Below, piece after piece: positions 21,201 to 32,009 of a DNA stretch of 64,000 nucleotides (the first letter of the stretch is position 1; every line of letters begins with the position of its first letter). The position numbers were made by a program, and so were the translations under genes. The stretch lies in the NCBI GenBank assembly GCA_021234535.1, contig CM037835.1:4960001-5024000 (forward strand). The letters are read 5' to 3'. Origin of the DNA: Stichopus chloronotus. Its lineage: Eukaryota > Echinodermata > Holothuroidea > Aspidochirotida > Stichopodidae. The notes under the pieces were generated by a model. The model worked only from the letters and a program-made list of their open reading frames with translations, had not been told where the DNA came from and did no database searches.

Positions 21201-24200
21201 ATACAATCTGATTGGTTGATATTTGAAAAGTGATGATAATGGACACCTGCTATGAAAATAGCTCAATTTAGTATCACTCCATTGTACCTAGTCTAATTAG
21301 ATCTGCTACTGTGCAACAAAGTTGATAGATGCATCTAAAGATGGGATTTGACTGGAGCAAGTTGAGATGTATTAATGCTGACCAAACCCAAATTAAATTA
21401 ACTCTCCTTGCTTTAGATGTAATGTACAGGTCTATTCTCATTGTTATTGATGTAAAAGTGGCATTCCCTATGTTTCTGTGTATCATTCATTCTGTTCATA
21501 TTAAATGTATTACATGTACCTCTAAGGCAAAAGCACCGGTGAGTTGATGGTGTCTGCCTTGCGAATCCCTAAGATCATTGATTTAGACTCAAAGTTACGG
21601 AAAATTTTCAATGAACAGGCCGGGTTGAATAGGTTTAGTATGTTGGTAAATTTGGAAAATGGTACTGCATTGATCATCCACCCACTCGCCTACACACACA
21701 CAAACACTTATCCTTTGAGCACTCATCCAAGAGCTTGAAGGATGTTACATGCCTGTTCGTACCTCGATCATTACTCAAAAATAATTCTCAATTCTCTAGC
21801 CTTCTTTCCATGTCTTAAAATGAGGGAAACTGGTCGCCTTCTTTATGGTCTTGCTGCAGCCTTTTCATGTAATTTAAACACATCTGCTCACGGTGGTATC
21901 AAAACATACTGTTCATTTACTTGTGAACATGAAATTCTCTGCAAAAGTTATTGATAACAGCTGAAGCATAGACCAGACCAATGTGACCGTGTTTTTCTTT
22001 TACTCCTACAAATGGCCATTTTCTTCCTCAAGTCTGTCTGCTTTGCCATGTAGAAATGAAGTGATTATCTTGATATGCAAATGAAATATTCACAGTTATA
22101 TCAATGCACAAAGTTTATAACTGGCAATATTAGCCGTTAAGCTTAAAATTTTGCTACTTCTACAAAGATCCTGTCCTCAAAATAATTACTGAACAGACAC
22201 TAGTTCCACCAGTTCTAGTTCTAGTCATTATTAGTCCTTTTATCAAATTTTGGTAGTTATACTGTTATCAAAAGTTATAGATAAAAAAAGTGAATATGGA
22301 TGGGTACCATCAAAGCTGGAATTACAGACAAAATTTACTTTGACCAATATGACCTTAGTGTGAAGAAACTGAAACTTTCAATGCAGATGACATGCATTTT
22401 ATTTAAGGTTACAATTGATGACTAAGCTCTCACAATTTAACATTGATATCTCTCTGAAGTCAATCATGTTCAAGAAGGTAATGGAATGGCTAGACCTTTA
22501 ATTGATCAATTGTGAGAAAAATTGAAGTAAACAAATATATGCAAACTAGTACTATATGAGAAGGCTGTACCAACAATTTTGCATGATACTTTAATGGTCA
22601 TTGGTTTTCTTTTTCAGATTATTGAATAAAGTCAACACAGCGTGGGTGAATATAAACCACAACCCTGAACTGAAAGATAGATTCAGATTAAGAAAGTCAA
22701 CGGAAATATTATTGTAAGTTCACATGAAAGTGACAAATTATTGTGAAGTTTTATTAATACTACCCATTGTTGTGAATTCACATTAAAGCTAATTATTTTT
22801 GTGATTTCACATTAAAGCTACCCATTGCCAACATATCATTATACTCCCTATCAATTGTTAAGCATCTTGCTGCGTTCTCTTTCTTCATTATTGTAGTCAT
22901 GAAACCCCATCAGATTCATCCAGTGATGATCACACAAACCTCATTTTTTTTCTCATTTCTTTTCTCTCATCTGTTTGTCCAATTTAAAGTAAAAAGATTG
23001 GGTTGAAGAAACACTTATGACGTGTGACACTGAAAATTAACTAATTGTCGAAAGAGTAAAGACAAAATACTATTTAGAAATTTATGTCCATGTTTCATCG
23101 ATTCCAAGAGTTGAAGCTATACAGCATAAACAAAGACTCAGTGTGTTCAAGAATTTTGTGCTGCATTTGGCAGACAACATTTCATGGAACTGTTTGGTTA
23201 ACAAGTGGGATCTGTTCAGAAGCTAGAAGAAATGTCTGACACTTATTTGAAGATTTTCATGCCAAAGTTGTGTTACCTCAGTTTAGGTGAACAAAGAGAA
23301 GTACAGTATCCTGTTTGTTTGTTCATTACTTTTGATTGCAAAAAATTTATCATTAGGCCGTATTATTAGGCTGTCACGACAGATATTCATATGCAGATCA
23401 GTAAATGAATATGCATACAGATGATAACGCATGAAGGAGGGAAATGGTAATGTAATGTATAGTGTGATCAGCTGTGCAATACAGTCTATAATATTACAGC
23501 AGTGTTTTATTCAAAATACAGTATTGGTGTGGTATTTCGTTTGGCCTGTGTTGCAGTGCAAATAATACTAATCTACTAATTTACAAAATGAAAGGTGTTT
23601 CCACTTGTTTTTTGGCAGATAAGTGCAAAAATGCTACATGTTAGCTCATACTGTGGGTTATATTTCAAGTTTCTACTTGTTAAATTTGTTGCAATCACAT
23701 GTAAACAGTTTGAAAAGAAGGAGAGCATCATTCCTTTGTTGGTGTCTTGGCATGATACCGCAATCTCTTGTATTGCAGTTTCAGGCATCAGCAGTTGATA
23801 ACGACTGCATTTTATCTTCAGTAATACCATTAATTCCCACTTGGCCCACCGCAATCAGGTGTTGGTGTCATTGTACCAGAGCTGCTTTAGTCTCCTTTTT
23901 GCTAGCACACAAAGCTTACATTTAAATGTGACCAATACTCACACAAACTGAGTTTTATATTGGCTTAGAGATAATATTGGTGAAGTACAAGATACATTCA
24001 ATTTGTATGCCTTAGATGGCATGTAGCTTGAATGGGAAGATTTTCACCGTGTGAAAATGACCACATCAGCTCTTGGAGCAAAGAAACATGTACCAATCAA
24101 CCAACTCATACGGAGATTATACAAAGAATTATATTTAAAGGAAAGTGAAAGGCTCAGCCTGTCAGTAATCCATATGCCTGCCATTGGATTGTCAAAATCT

Positions 24201-27200
24201 GCCTATTATTTGATAAATTCCACTGAAAAATTCCATGTTTAAATCTCAAACTTTTATTATTAATATTTTTCTTAGCTTCTGTTACAGTAGTTTAATGTAG
24301 CAATGTATCCTCACCAGACCCTCCTTTCTCTCACACAAGTATTACTGACACCCAGAAAACATTCTATGAAGTTATCCAGATACAAATAGTCACAATCTTC
24401 CGCATCAGTTTTGTTCTATTTCATCATTTTGTGTCAACTCTTCACCGGTATGTGGCTTGTTGGTGTTGTAGTACCAAAGCTGCTTCAGTCTCTTTTTGCT
24501 GTTATTTGAAAGTAATGTGGAATGTTTGTGACAGATTATCTCTCTTGTAACAAATTACTTTCGGTCACGCAAAGCTAACATTTAAACATAACAAAAACTC
24601 TCACAACCTGAGTTTCATATTTGCTTTATAATAAAATTAGTTGAGCATTTATTCACGAATTTCAAGATACATTCAATTTGTATGCCATAATCTGTGTAAT
24701 TGATGCCCGGATCGCAGAATATGCATAGTGGAACCGACACCACACCCGGATCGTGGAGAGAAATCTCTTTTGCCTTTTCAATGAAACTGTTTTTTGGCAC
24801 ACAGATTGTGTAATGGAGAGTCCCAGCCAGAACGCGGAATGCAGAATGAATTCTGGATGTTGAATTCTTTCTGCAATTGACTGCGTATAGCTGACCAAGG
24901 ACCTGGACAGCATAGGTCCCATCTTGCTCAGGCAGTGCGCCATTGATTAGAACTGAACTATTCGGCTGGTTTTACTGTAGCAGTATGCGGAATGATCCGA
25001 GTGTGGTGTTTATTGGGCACACAGTTCCTTTCCACATTCTGCCTAACGGTCTCTGCTATCCGCAATCTGCGTGCCAAGTGAATGCAGTTTTAGATGACAT
25101 TAAACTTAAAAGTGAAATTGAATTGTATACCATAAGAACCTTCTATTCCGTAGAATGTGTCATTATTTTTATTGAAAAATTGTCTGTTTCTGATATTCTT
25201 TACAGCTTTAGACATGGTAAGAAGTATGACTATCACCTACCAGACTCAGAGTTTTCAAACCTTTTAGCTTTTGCTTCTGGTGCTTACCAACATTCCAGAG
25301 CAGAGGAAGTGGAGCCTCCAAAGACACCATTGTAAGTCTAAAAGATCGAGTGCATGCACAGTGATGCAAAAAACATGGTGAATGCTAAGTCACTTGTATC
25401 TTTATCCATTACATGTGTAGGGATAGTGTCACAGTTGCTGGACATTTTGGTATTCCTTTAAAATGGTGTCAGGTTCTCAATCCATTGCCAATGCGTATCA
25501 AATTTCCCAATCCGTTTCTTTGCAGGTGAGCAAAAAATGTTACCATCTAAGGTGTGAAGAAATATGTATAATATGTCTTTTTTGCAAATTTTTGATCAAG
25601 AAAGGTGCCGGAAACCTGAAAAAGGTGTATCATCTCCCATCATTTTGCACACAGTACTTGCATAAATTATAGATGTTACAATTTTTTGTTTGGATTGATG
25701 GGGCCTTGGCAGGAGTTTTTTAAGCTCCTTCAGTTTGCTGTGATTGAAGCATGTAAGCGTAGGACAGAGTGGTAGGCTGTTGATGTTTTCAACTCAATTG
25801 TGTGTATTCTGAAGTTAACATAATTTATGTTAAATATGTGAAGAGAACATACTTTCACAGTAACTGTGTAAATGGCATAAAATTGGCATAAAAATCACAA
25901 ACAGTGGCATAAATAAGCATAAAATTTACGTAACAAAAACATAAATTTATAAATCACTCTTTCTCAAACATGCTTGGAGGCCTTCATAAAGTACAAAGAA
26001 CAAAGTCGGGTGCAAGGTGTGAATTTAATTGAAATACTGCTAATACTTTAAGACCCACCAATTCAAGTGAAGCTATGCTGCCAGGTTAACTGAAAGCTAT
26101 TTCATCCTTGTACATCATTCATTGTACACCAAGTACAATCTTAGTATAAACTGGCAAGGACGTCAACCTTGTTTACAATTCTGTCCTGTTCTACTCTTTC
26201 TGCCATACTGAAAATGGAATTTTCCCACTGCGAACTTGGAATTTACTGATAAAACATGAGCTGATTATTGTGCAAACAGGGAATATGCACTGATTAGAAG
26301 TAGGACACACCCAATACAACCTTGCATGTGAAGTGTTGGTAATACTGAAATGAAAAAGGGTCGACACGGATCATATTTATAGCAGATCAGGCTGGAACAT
26401 GATCCAGATCCCGGTTTTGAACATGTTGAAGACTGCCTGACAATGCAGTGCATACGGACATGGCCAGGCATGAACCAGTTTTGAACAGACAGGTGGTAGT
26501 GCAAACCTTGAAGAAACGACATTGAACTGGTTGGAACTTACTGCAAATGGGGTTAAATGCATCTACAATGGGTTTGCAACTTGTTAAGAATGGACTGCAA
26601 ATGACATTGAACTCAATGTCTCACCGTTCTAAATGCTGGGGGAGCATTGGGCAAACCGTTTGCAATTGTAAAGCACTTGCTTTAAAATGTGTCGTATTTT
26701 AAACCAAGAGGACAGTATCAACCCGTCGTAATACCGTTCCATCTTCTCTCATGAAATTTTCAGAACGGGTAGGAATGTTCTTCGAAGTACATCAGTGTGG
26801 AGGGGGCGTGAGGCGATTCCAGTTAAATACCATTCACTTAGCAACATCATTTTAAGTGAACTAATTCTCAGACGTTTAGCTCACTTAGAACGATGCTTTG
26901 ATCTCATCTGTTTAGCCACCCACATTTTCAGAGAAGGTGACACAAAACTTGAAATAACTGTTTGATAGACATAAATCAGTGTGTTTACCTTGTTAAAAGG
27001 GGATGACAGGCAAATGAACTGAAGAGACAGAAGTCCAATAGTGTGTCAACCAGATTCAACAAAACACATCAACCAGATTCAAACTTCTCTATTTTTGTTT
27101 TTATTTTAATCTCTTCAATCACAACTGAACTGTTTCTAACATATTCAGAATTCTTTAAAGGAGCATTAAACAACTGCAGGTACTGAGATTCAGCAGTGTT

Positions 27201-30200
27201 GCTGCTCTAGTTTTTATCTCTGATAGATTTGGCTGTTTTCAAAATCTGAAGAGTTTACAAAATAAAGCCTATTATATGCTTTTAGTTTCACACCAGCATG
27301 TTGGTGCCAGCCGTCACAAGTAACTGTGTTTTGTCTGTCTATCACTTTGTCCGTTCACAATTGTCAATAATGAACCACTTGCAACAGTGTATGTCCTACT
27401 TTGGCAAAATTTTGACATAATGACCAATGGACAGTAGGTCAGTAGTTGTCTCTATGAATTTAGGTCGAATGTTATTTAATCAACAGCATGAACGTACTTC
27501 TCTTCTACTTCAGGGAATATACATAACACATTGTTGATGACTGATCAAATTTTTCTTTTAATTGTGCCACTTTCAGTGTATTCAAGAATTCTATCTTGTT
27601 GGACCTAAATTAGTCATTGGGTTGATGTTCATGTAGACGCTTTGTTGTTTTTTGAGATATTGACACAATGGCGGTAGAGATCATGTATGTATATTATAGG
27701 AACAGATTTAAGACAAAGGAGCAGTTGAGCAATGGTAAAAACATTGAATACACTACTTGAACTGATATCCAGTTGTAGCCAAACTTTGTGCAAGTCATTT
27801 GTATGTAAATGTTGCCCATGAAATGTAGTCACTGTAAAATGATGTCTTGTTTTCTCTGCAATAACGCTTCGCACAAATTATGTGTTAACTGTGATCATTG
27901 CAGGTCATTTTGATCAAGTAGAGCCCAAAGCTTTTAAACAACATGCTCCTCTGTCAAAATGGGGAATTTTGTATGTAGTTTAAACCTAAAATATTCTGCA
28001 ACAGTTGTATGCTCTGTGTGAAATCCTTTAACTAATGAAAATGCTTAGAAAAGGGTAAGATGAGTTTACCATGCCAGAGCTGGTGGAAACAGGTCAAAAA
28101 ACTTTCTAGACTAGAAAACTGTTTTCTGTGTCATAATTTCTCATTATGAAAAGGCAAAGGTTATTAGAGTTGTAGTAAATATAAAAGTGGTATCATTCAA
28201 CTTGCATAGAAAGTAGTTAATAGAGGTTTTATCGAAGATCATTTTGGGAATATATGGAAAAGGTTGATGTTCACAACTTTAAACACAACAAACAATGAGT
28301 GTGATTTTTTCCAAATATGAGAATTTTGATTTTTATCAAAACCCTAGGCTGATTTTTTTTTTGAAAACTTATTTATAATTGAAGATTATATTTGGGCATG
28401 GGCATCTACAAACTGTTATGTACTCTGAATTGCTATCCTGGTGGACTATCTTAAGACGTTTTATGTCAGAGTTCATGTAGTGGGCATTTTGACCCACTTC
28501 TTAAGAGGTATAACATGAACTTATACTGCTTATGGTATGAACTGTTGGTGCGCTAGTTCTGTTTCCGTGCACACAGGGTAATGGCCTGCCTAATTTGAGT
28601 GTCAGCTAAATTTGTTTGAACTAGGAAATGTGCCCCACACCAACTCCCATGAATTCTACGTTATCTTTGCCATTTAAAATATATTCGTAGGTACATCATT
28701 ATTGCCGTGCCTTTGTGCTTTGAGTGTGCACTAAACAGATAATGCTTGTCTTGGATGTCCCTTCCAAAAGTCATCCGTATGTCCTGGATTTACCCAAATT
28801 TTGTAAAAGAATTGGATGGTTAGAAAAACTATAGGCAAAAACAGACAATGACAACAAGTTGTTTGATTTCAGACTATTCTCATTCTTGTATTGAATGATG
28901 CATTCAGTGGACTCTCAAATCTTAATCCTGCTGCAGCACTAGCCCTTTTGATAAAGCTTAGAATCAAATGTCTGCCCCACTTCTGTCCTTCCATCATCCC
29001 CTTCCCTCTCTTACCCCCCCCCCTCCTCCCATCACTGAGAAAGATGAAACTACTCTCAGCCACTTTTGTCACCATGTAGTTTAAGCTAAGCTCCCTGAAT
29101 GTCTGTTTGGACAGATTTCTATCATTAGCTATCTCTCAGTGAACTGTTTGCGGGAAGATTGGAGAGAGATGGCTGTGGATTTAGGTTAGTTCATCTTATT
29201 CTTCCACATTCTTCTTGGTTCTACATTTTTAGATGCCATTTGAAGAGCTCTCTTAGAATACAGGTTTTGTTCTCCCATAGCTTATGTCTTCCAATCTTCC
29301 AGTTTCTTCCTCTCTGCATCATCAAATCATCCTCTGGGGTTTACTCTTGACCTAAATTGTGAATATATTATGTGCTATCCTTACCATTTCCGAATCAGTT
29401 TCTTTAAATATTTGATGGAAAATTGAGGAGACGTTTTTCACACCTTGTCAACTGTTCCTGGGCTTCCCAACATAGAAGTAATCATGGAGCATTTTGCATT
29501 TGATTTCATTGAAAATTTTTATAATGGAAATGAAAACTGGGGTATTTTGTTTTCATCATTAAAGTCATTCTCTCTCTCTCTCTCTTCTTCCCCACCAATG
29601 TAGTGACAAAGTTACAGAAAAGATTGCAGAAGAGATAAAGGTAAGTGAAAGTATAAGTGTTGTTCTAGAAGACTAGAGAAAGCTTGCTGACCAACTAAGT
29701 AAAGAATGATAAATTACGATGAAAGACATTTCATGTAGCTTCATTTGGAAAACTTATTCCAGATCCGAAAGTCATTTGTCTCACAATATATTGTCTTCAA
29801 AAACTGTCTAGGATAGGAAAAATCCATGGACAAATTTGAATACTTTATTCATATTTTTCTTAATGTTTGGTAGATTAAATTAGCAATGTATGCTCACCAG
29901 ACCTGTTCATTTCACACAAAACTTACTCACACCCAGATAACATTCTACAAGGTAGTCTTAAATAAGTTACTACCACATCTGTATCTGTTTTGTTCTATTT
30001 CAACATTTTGTGCCAAGATTTTTATCTGTATGGGCCTGGTATTATGGCATGATGTAATTTGCATACAAAGCTAGATCTAACAGGTTCTCATCAAATGGAC
30101 TTCTCCCATACATTAGTTGAAACCAAATGCAGTTGCACAATTTAATTCCTCAGTGACTAAACGGTCAACATGCAGTCGGCAGAAGACAAAAATACAAAAA

Positions 30201-31577
30201 GTGATTCATAGCTTATTTTGCCAGTCTCTACAATGAACAGACTCTGCGGATCATGTGTGAAATGATATGTTACAAGATATATGAGAGATATGTGAAATAT
30301 TTGCCTGTTAGTACATGTCTCTGCAATTTAAAAGTTATATAACGACTAATTGTTTCATGTCAACGATTATAAATTAATGTTGATGTCTGCAAGTGCCTTA
30401 CACAAAATTGTATTAAAACTGGAGCAGAATTGGTCATAACTTAACTGTTCCCTCTCAAAGTGGTGTTTGGTGGTCACTATCATTTGTGCTGTAAGAAAAT
30501 CACTGATGCACATTACAGACCTCTGACATCTTACACATTCTGCCAAATCACTGAATTTCACACTTATTACTATATTTCAACCAAAGAGAACAGAGGAAAG
30601 AGTGGTGACTTCAAGTTAAAGAGGTCATCAGGGGAGGACATTGAGTGCAAGCAAACTGTTTTGGTGGAAGTCAAAGTTCAGATCCCAGCAGACACATTGC
30701 AGTCTTCTTTATGACACTGGAAACAGGAAATGTCAGTTGTTGTTTTAGTTTGTTTAGCACTACTACCGAAAATGTGCTCTTTATTATCACAATACATAAT
30801 AGTAGTCAACTATGCTGTTGACCCACTATGTACACACAGTATAGTAGCATCAATGCTGATCCATTTTGTACCTCACAGTTTTCAGTCTAGTTCATGCCTC
30901 TGTTCATTAATTATTTTTCAAAATGTTTGAAGATCATTGAAAGATTGATATTTTTTGTCTTTTAAAGAGTTATTCTCCTTTTGCAAGTTGTGAAAATTTT
31001 TCTCCCACCTTAAAATTTCCCTACCTAAAAATTCCCCAAATAAAGATTTTTAAAAAGAAAATAGACTGGCGAAGACTTTGTGGATAACTTTAAAGCATTG
31101 AAATTTTGTGAATTTTTCTCAGTTCTTTAAAATATCTGAAATTGTTTTACCCTCTGTTGTATTTTGCTTTCATCAATGCTAAAGCCTGTGTGAAATTTGT
31201 CTACAGTTTAATGTTGCAACTTAATTTGATGTGTGTGTGTGTGATAATTTTCTCGTCTGAATTGACTAAATACTTGGTTTTTCTTCTATTGTTTTTAGCC
31301 TGTTGAGAACAATAATGATCGTCAGAAAGCTAAGCCTGTGGTAAAACACTTTCCTTCAAGTTACATTTCTGTTTCTCCATATTTTTTTTAAAACTCGGTC
31401 TCATCTGCTTTCCTCTCCTGTTCTTCCTTTTCTTTCTGTCAGCTGTTTGTTGGTCGAGCATCCTCCTCTGGCCTGCCTCTGACAATTCTCGGTTTGGCTT
31501 TGCTGCTTCTCATCGTCCTACTTCTCCTGTACTTTCTCAGAGGCAGACTTAAATCATCTACAAAGAAAGCCAATTGA
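15094..31577 (+). CDS. Gene A: ER type I membrane thioredoxin/PDI-like protein, nine-exon form (overview)
   Basis: Exons 15094-15256, 16792-16974, 19250-19388, 20882-20944, 22618-22713, 25206-25331, 29604-29640, 31299-31340 and 31443-31577 all have GT/AG borders and join in one phase to 327 residues. Layout: signal peptide (about 1-22). First thioredoxin fold (about 30-130) with active site C59-V-K-C62 in FYSEGCVKC and the cis-proline loop KKVPSLLYF near residue 100. Second thioredoxin-like domain (about 140-245), with WLVVF then C163 and C170 instead of CXXC and no clear cis-proline. Acidic/basic linker (about 246-290). Membrane segment (about 295-315). C-terminal KKAN. By family knowledge such proteins act in thiol-disulfide exchange in the ER lumen. 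TMX-type PDIs share the signal/Trx/TM/KKXX plan, but I cannot name an orthologue. Confidence 0.85.
15257..16791 (+). other. Gene A intron 1
   Basis: No further feature recognised. It ends with a good pyrimidine tract and TGCAG. Confidence 0.75.
16792..16974 (+). CDS. Gene A exon 2: CVKC active site and cis-proline
   Basis: The acceptor is TTTGCTCTGCAG and the donor GATG|GTAAGT. It encodes [10 protein letters not shown] and then helices, ending [24 protein letters not shown] plus a V-P-S cis-proline loop is the thioredoxin catalytic pair. The CVKC dipeptide differs from CGHC of classical PDIs and CGPC of thioredoxins, so redox potential cannot be guessed from those. Confidence 0.9.
16975..19249 (+). 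other. Gene A intron 2
   Basis: No gene seen in it. It has a cluster of TACAGTA/GTACAG words around 18134-18200 and a minor poly-T tract at 17854-17872. Confidence 0.7.
19250..19388 (+). CDS. Gene A exon 3: end of first and start of second thioredoxin-like domain
   Basis: The acceptor is TTCCTATAG and the donor TT|GTGAGT. It encodes [14 protein letters not shown], closing the first fold, and then the second domain opening [21 protein letters not shown]. Phase 1 in, phase 2 out. Confidence 0.9.
19389..20881 (+). other. Gene A intron 3
   Basis: AT-rich, no coding sequence recognised. Two short poly-A runs followed by the same CTGTA word lie at 20730-20773. Confidence 0.65.
20882..20944 (+). 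CDS. Gene A exon 4: pseudo-active-site helix of second domain
   Basis: The acceptor CTTTCTTTCAG completes a Phe codon. The exon reads [20 protein letters not shown] and ends AAG|GTACTG. In a normal thioredoxin domain this position carries CXXC. Here the two Cys are separated by six residues, so the domain is probably structural or substrate-binding. Confidence 0.85.
20945..22617 (+). other. Gene A intron 4
   Basis: No gene or clear mobile element recognised. Several short open frames look non-coding. Confidence 0.6.
22618..22713 (+). CDS. Gene A exon 5
   Basis: Acceptor TTTCTTTTTCAG, donor TT|GTAAGT. It encodes [20 protein letters not shown] and then [10 protein letters not shown], the beta-alpha-beta part of the second domain. 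The cis-proline position appears to be Ser/Thr instead of Pro. Confidence 0.85.
22714..25205 (+). other. Gene A intron 5, with dispersed repeats
   Basis: It contains a locally duplicated sequence (about 23860-24020 and 24470-24690) and a segment at 24290-24440 that recurs in intron 6-7 DNA at 29880-30020. Around 24700-25090 there are recurrent CGGATC and GCAGAAT words. Not coding as far as I can see. Confidence 0.6.
25206..25331 (+). CDS. Gene A exon 6
   Basis: Acceptor ATTCTTTACAG, donor TT|GTAAGT. It encodes [20 protein letters not shown] (last strand and C-terminal helix of the second domain) and a linker with [10 protein letters not shown]. Confidence 0.85.
25332..29603 (+). other. Gene A intron 6
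   Basis: About 4.3 kb with no gene recognised. The 3' end has a (TC)n tract at 29570-29588 that forms the pyrimidine tract of exon 7. Confidence 0.65.
29604..29640 (+). CDS. Gene A exon 7 (microexon)
   Basis: A 37-base exon, acceptor CCACCAATGTAG, donor AAG|GTAAGT. It encodes [12 protein letters not shown] after completing a Phe codon. Phase 0 out, so downstream exons can be swapped freely. Confidence 0.8.
29641..31298 (+). other. Gene A intron 7
   Basis: It contains the second copy (29880-30020) of the dispersed repeat seen at 24290-24440. An open frame at 30460-30714 has no splice support. Confidence 0.55.
31299..31340 (+). CDS. Gene A exon 8 (microexon)
   Basis: A 42-base symmetric phase-0 exon, acceptor TTGTTTTTAG, donor GTG|GTAAAA. 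It encodes [14 protein letters not shown], a polar linker before the membrane segment. It can be skipped without frameshift. Confidence 0.75.
31443..31577 (+). CDS. Gene A exon 9: proximal terminal exon, membrane anchor and KKAN
   Basis: The acceptor CTTTCTGTCAG is followed in phase 0 by 44 codons to [13 protein letters not shown], then a Leu-rich segment ([20 protein letters not shown]), then [14 protein letters not shown]. Lysines at -3 and -4 from the C-terminus form a canonical COPI-dependent KKXX ER-retrieval signal. Confidence 0.85.
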   Translation: MFVGRASSSGLPLTILGLALLLLIVLLLLYFLRGRLKSSTKKAN

Positions 31578-31989
31578 TTCATTTTTTTCCATACTTTTAT
31601 CGAAGAATTCTGTCTACATTCCATTCTGTGCGTCTGTCTTCCTATCATACCCTACCAATACAAAAAACAGTGGAGAGCACTTATAAGGTGGGTGATGCCA
31701 CAAAATTTCATTCTGTAATTTATTATAAACTAAAGATTAAAACTATAATTTGTCAAAGGTGCTGTTTATTTTCCTCTTCGATGTTACGCCTTTTGTTATC
31801 ATTTCATTTATATCTGGAAGGAATCAGTCAGTCCTGTGGTTTTAAGTGATTATTATAATGAGTATAAATCATTAAAAAGAAAAGTATGAAATTCTTCATC
31901 TGTAGGTTTGAAAAACCATGCTATGCTTTAGATGTGGGTTTCAGATCTGCTTCTTATTCATACATTGTGCAATATCAGAATGGCTCTCA

Positions 31990-31995
31990 AATAAA
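31990..31995 (+). terminator. Candidate poly(A) signal for the short gene A transcript
   Basis: AATAAA about 410 bp after the exon 9 stop, followed by a GT-rich stretch. It would define an exon 9-terminated mRNA. Confidence 0.5.
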
Positions 31996-32009
31996 GTGTA
32001 AATATTGCC

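Noticed and set aside
24700..25090. Recurrent CGGATC and GCAGAAT words that looked like an inverted pair
   Set aside because: Only short imperfect matches. I could not define arms or borders.
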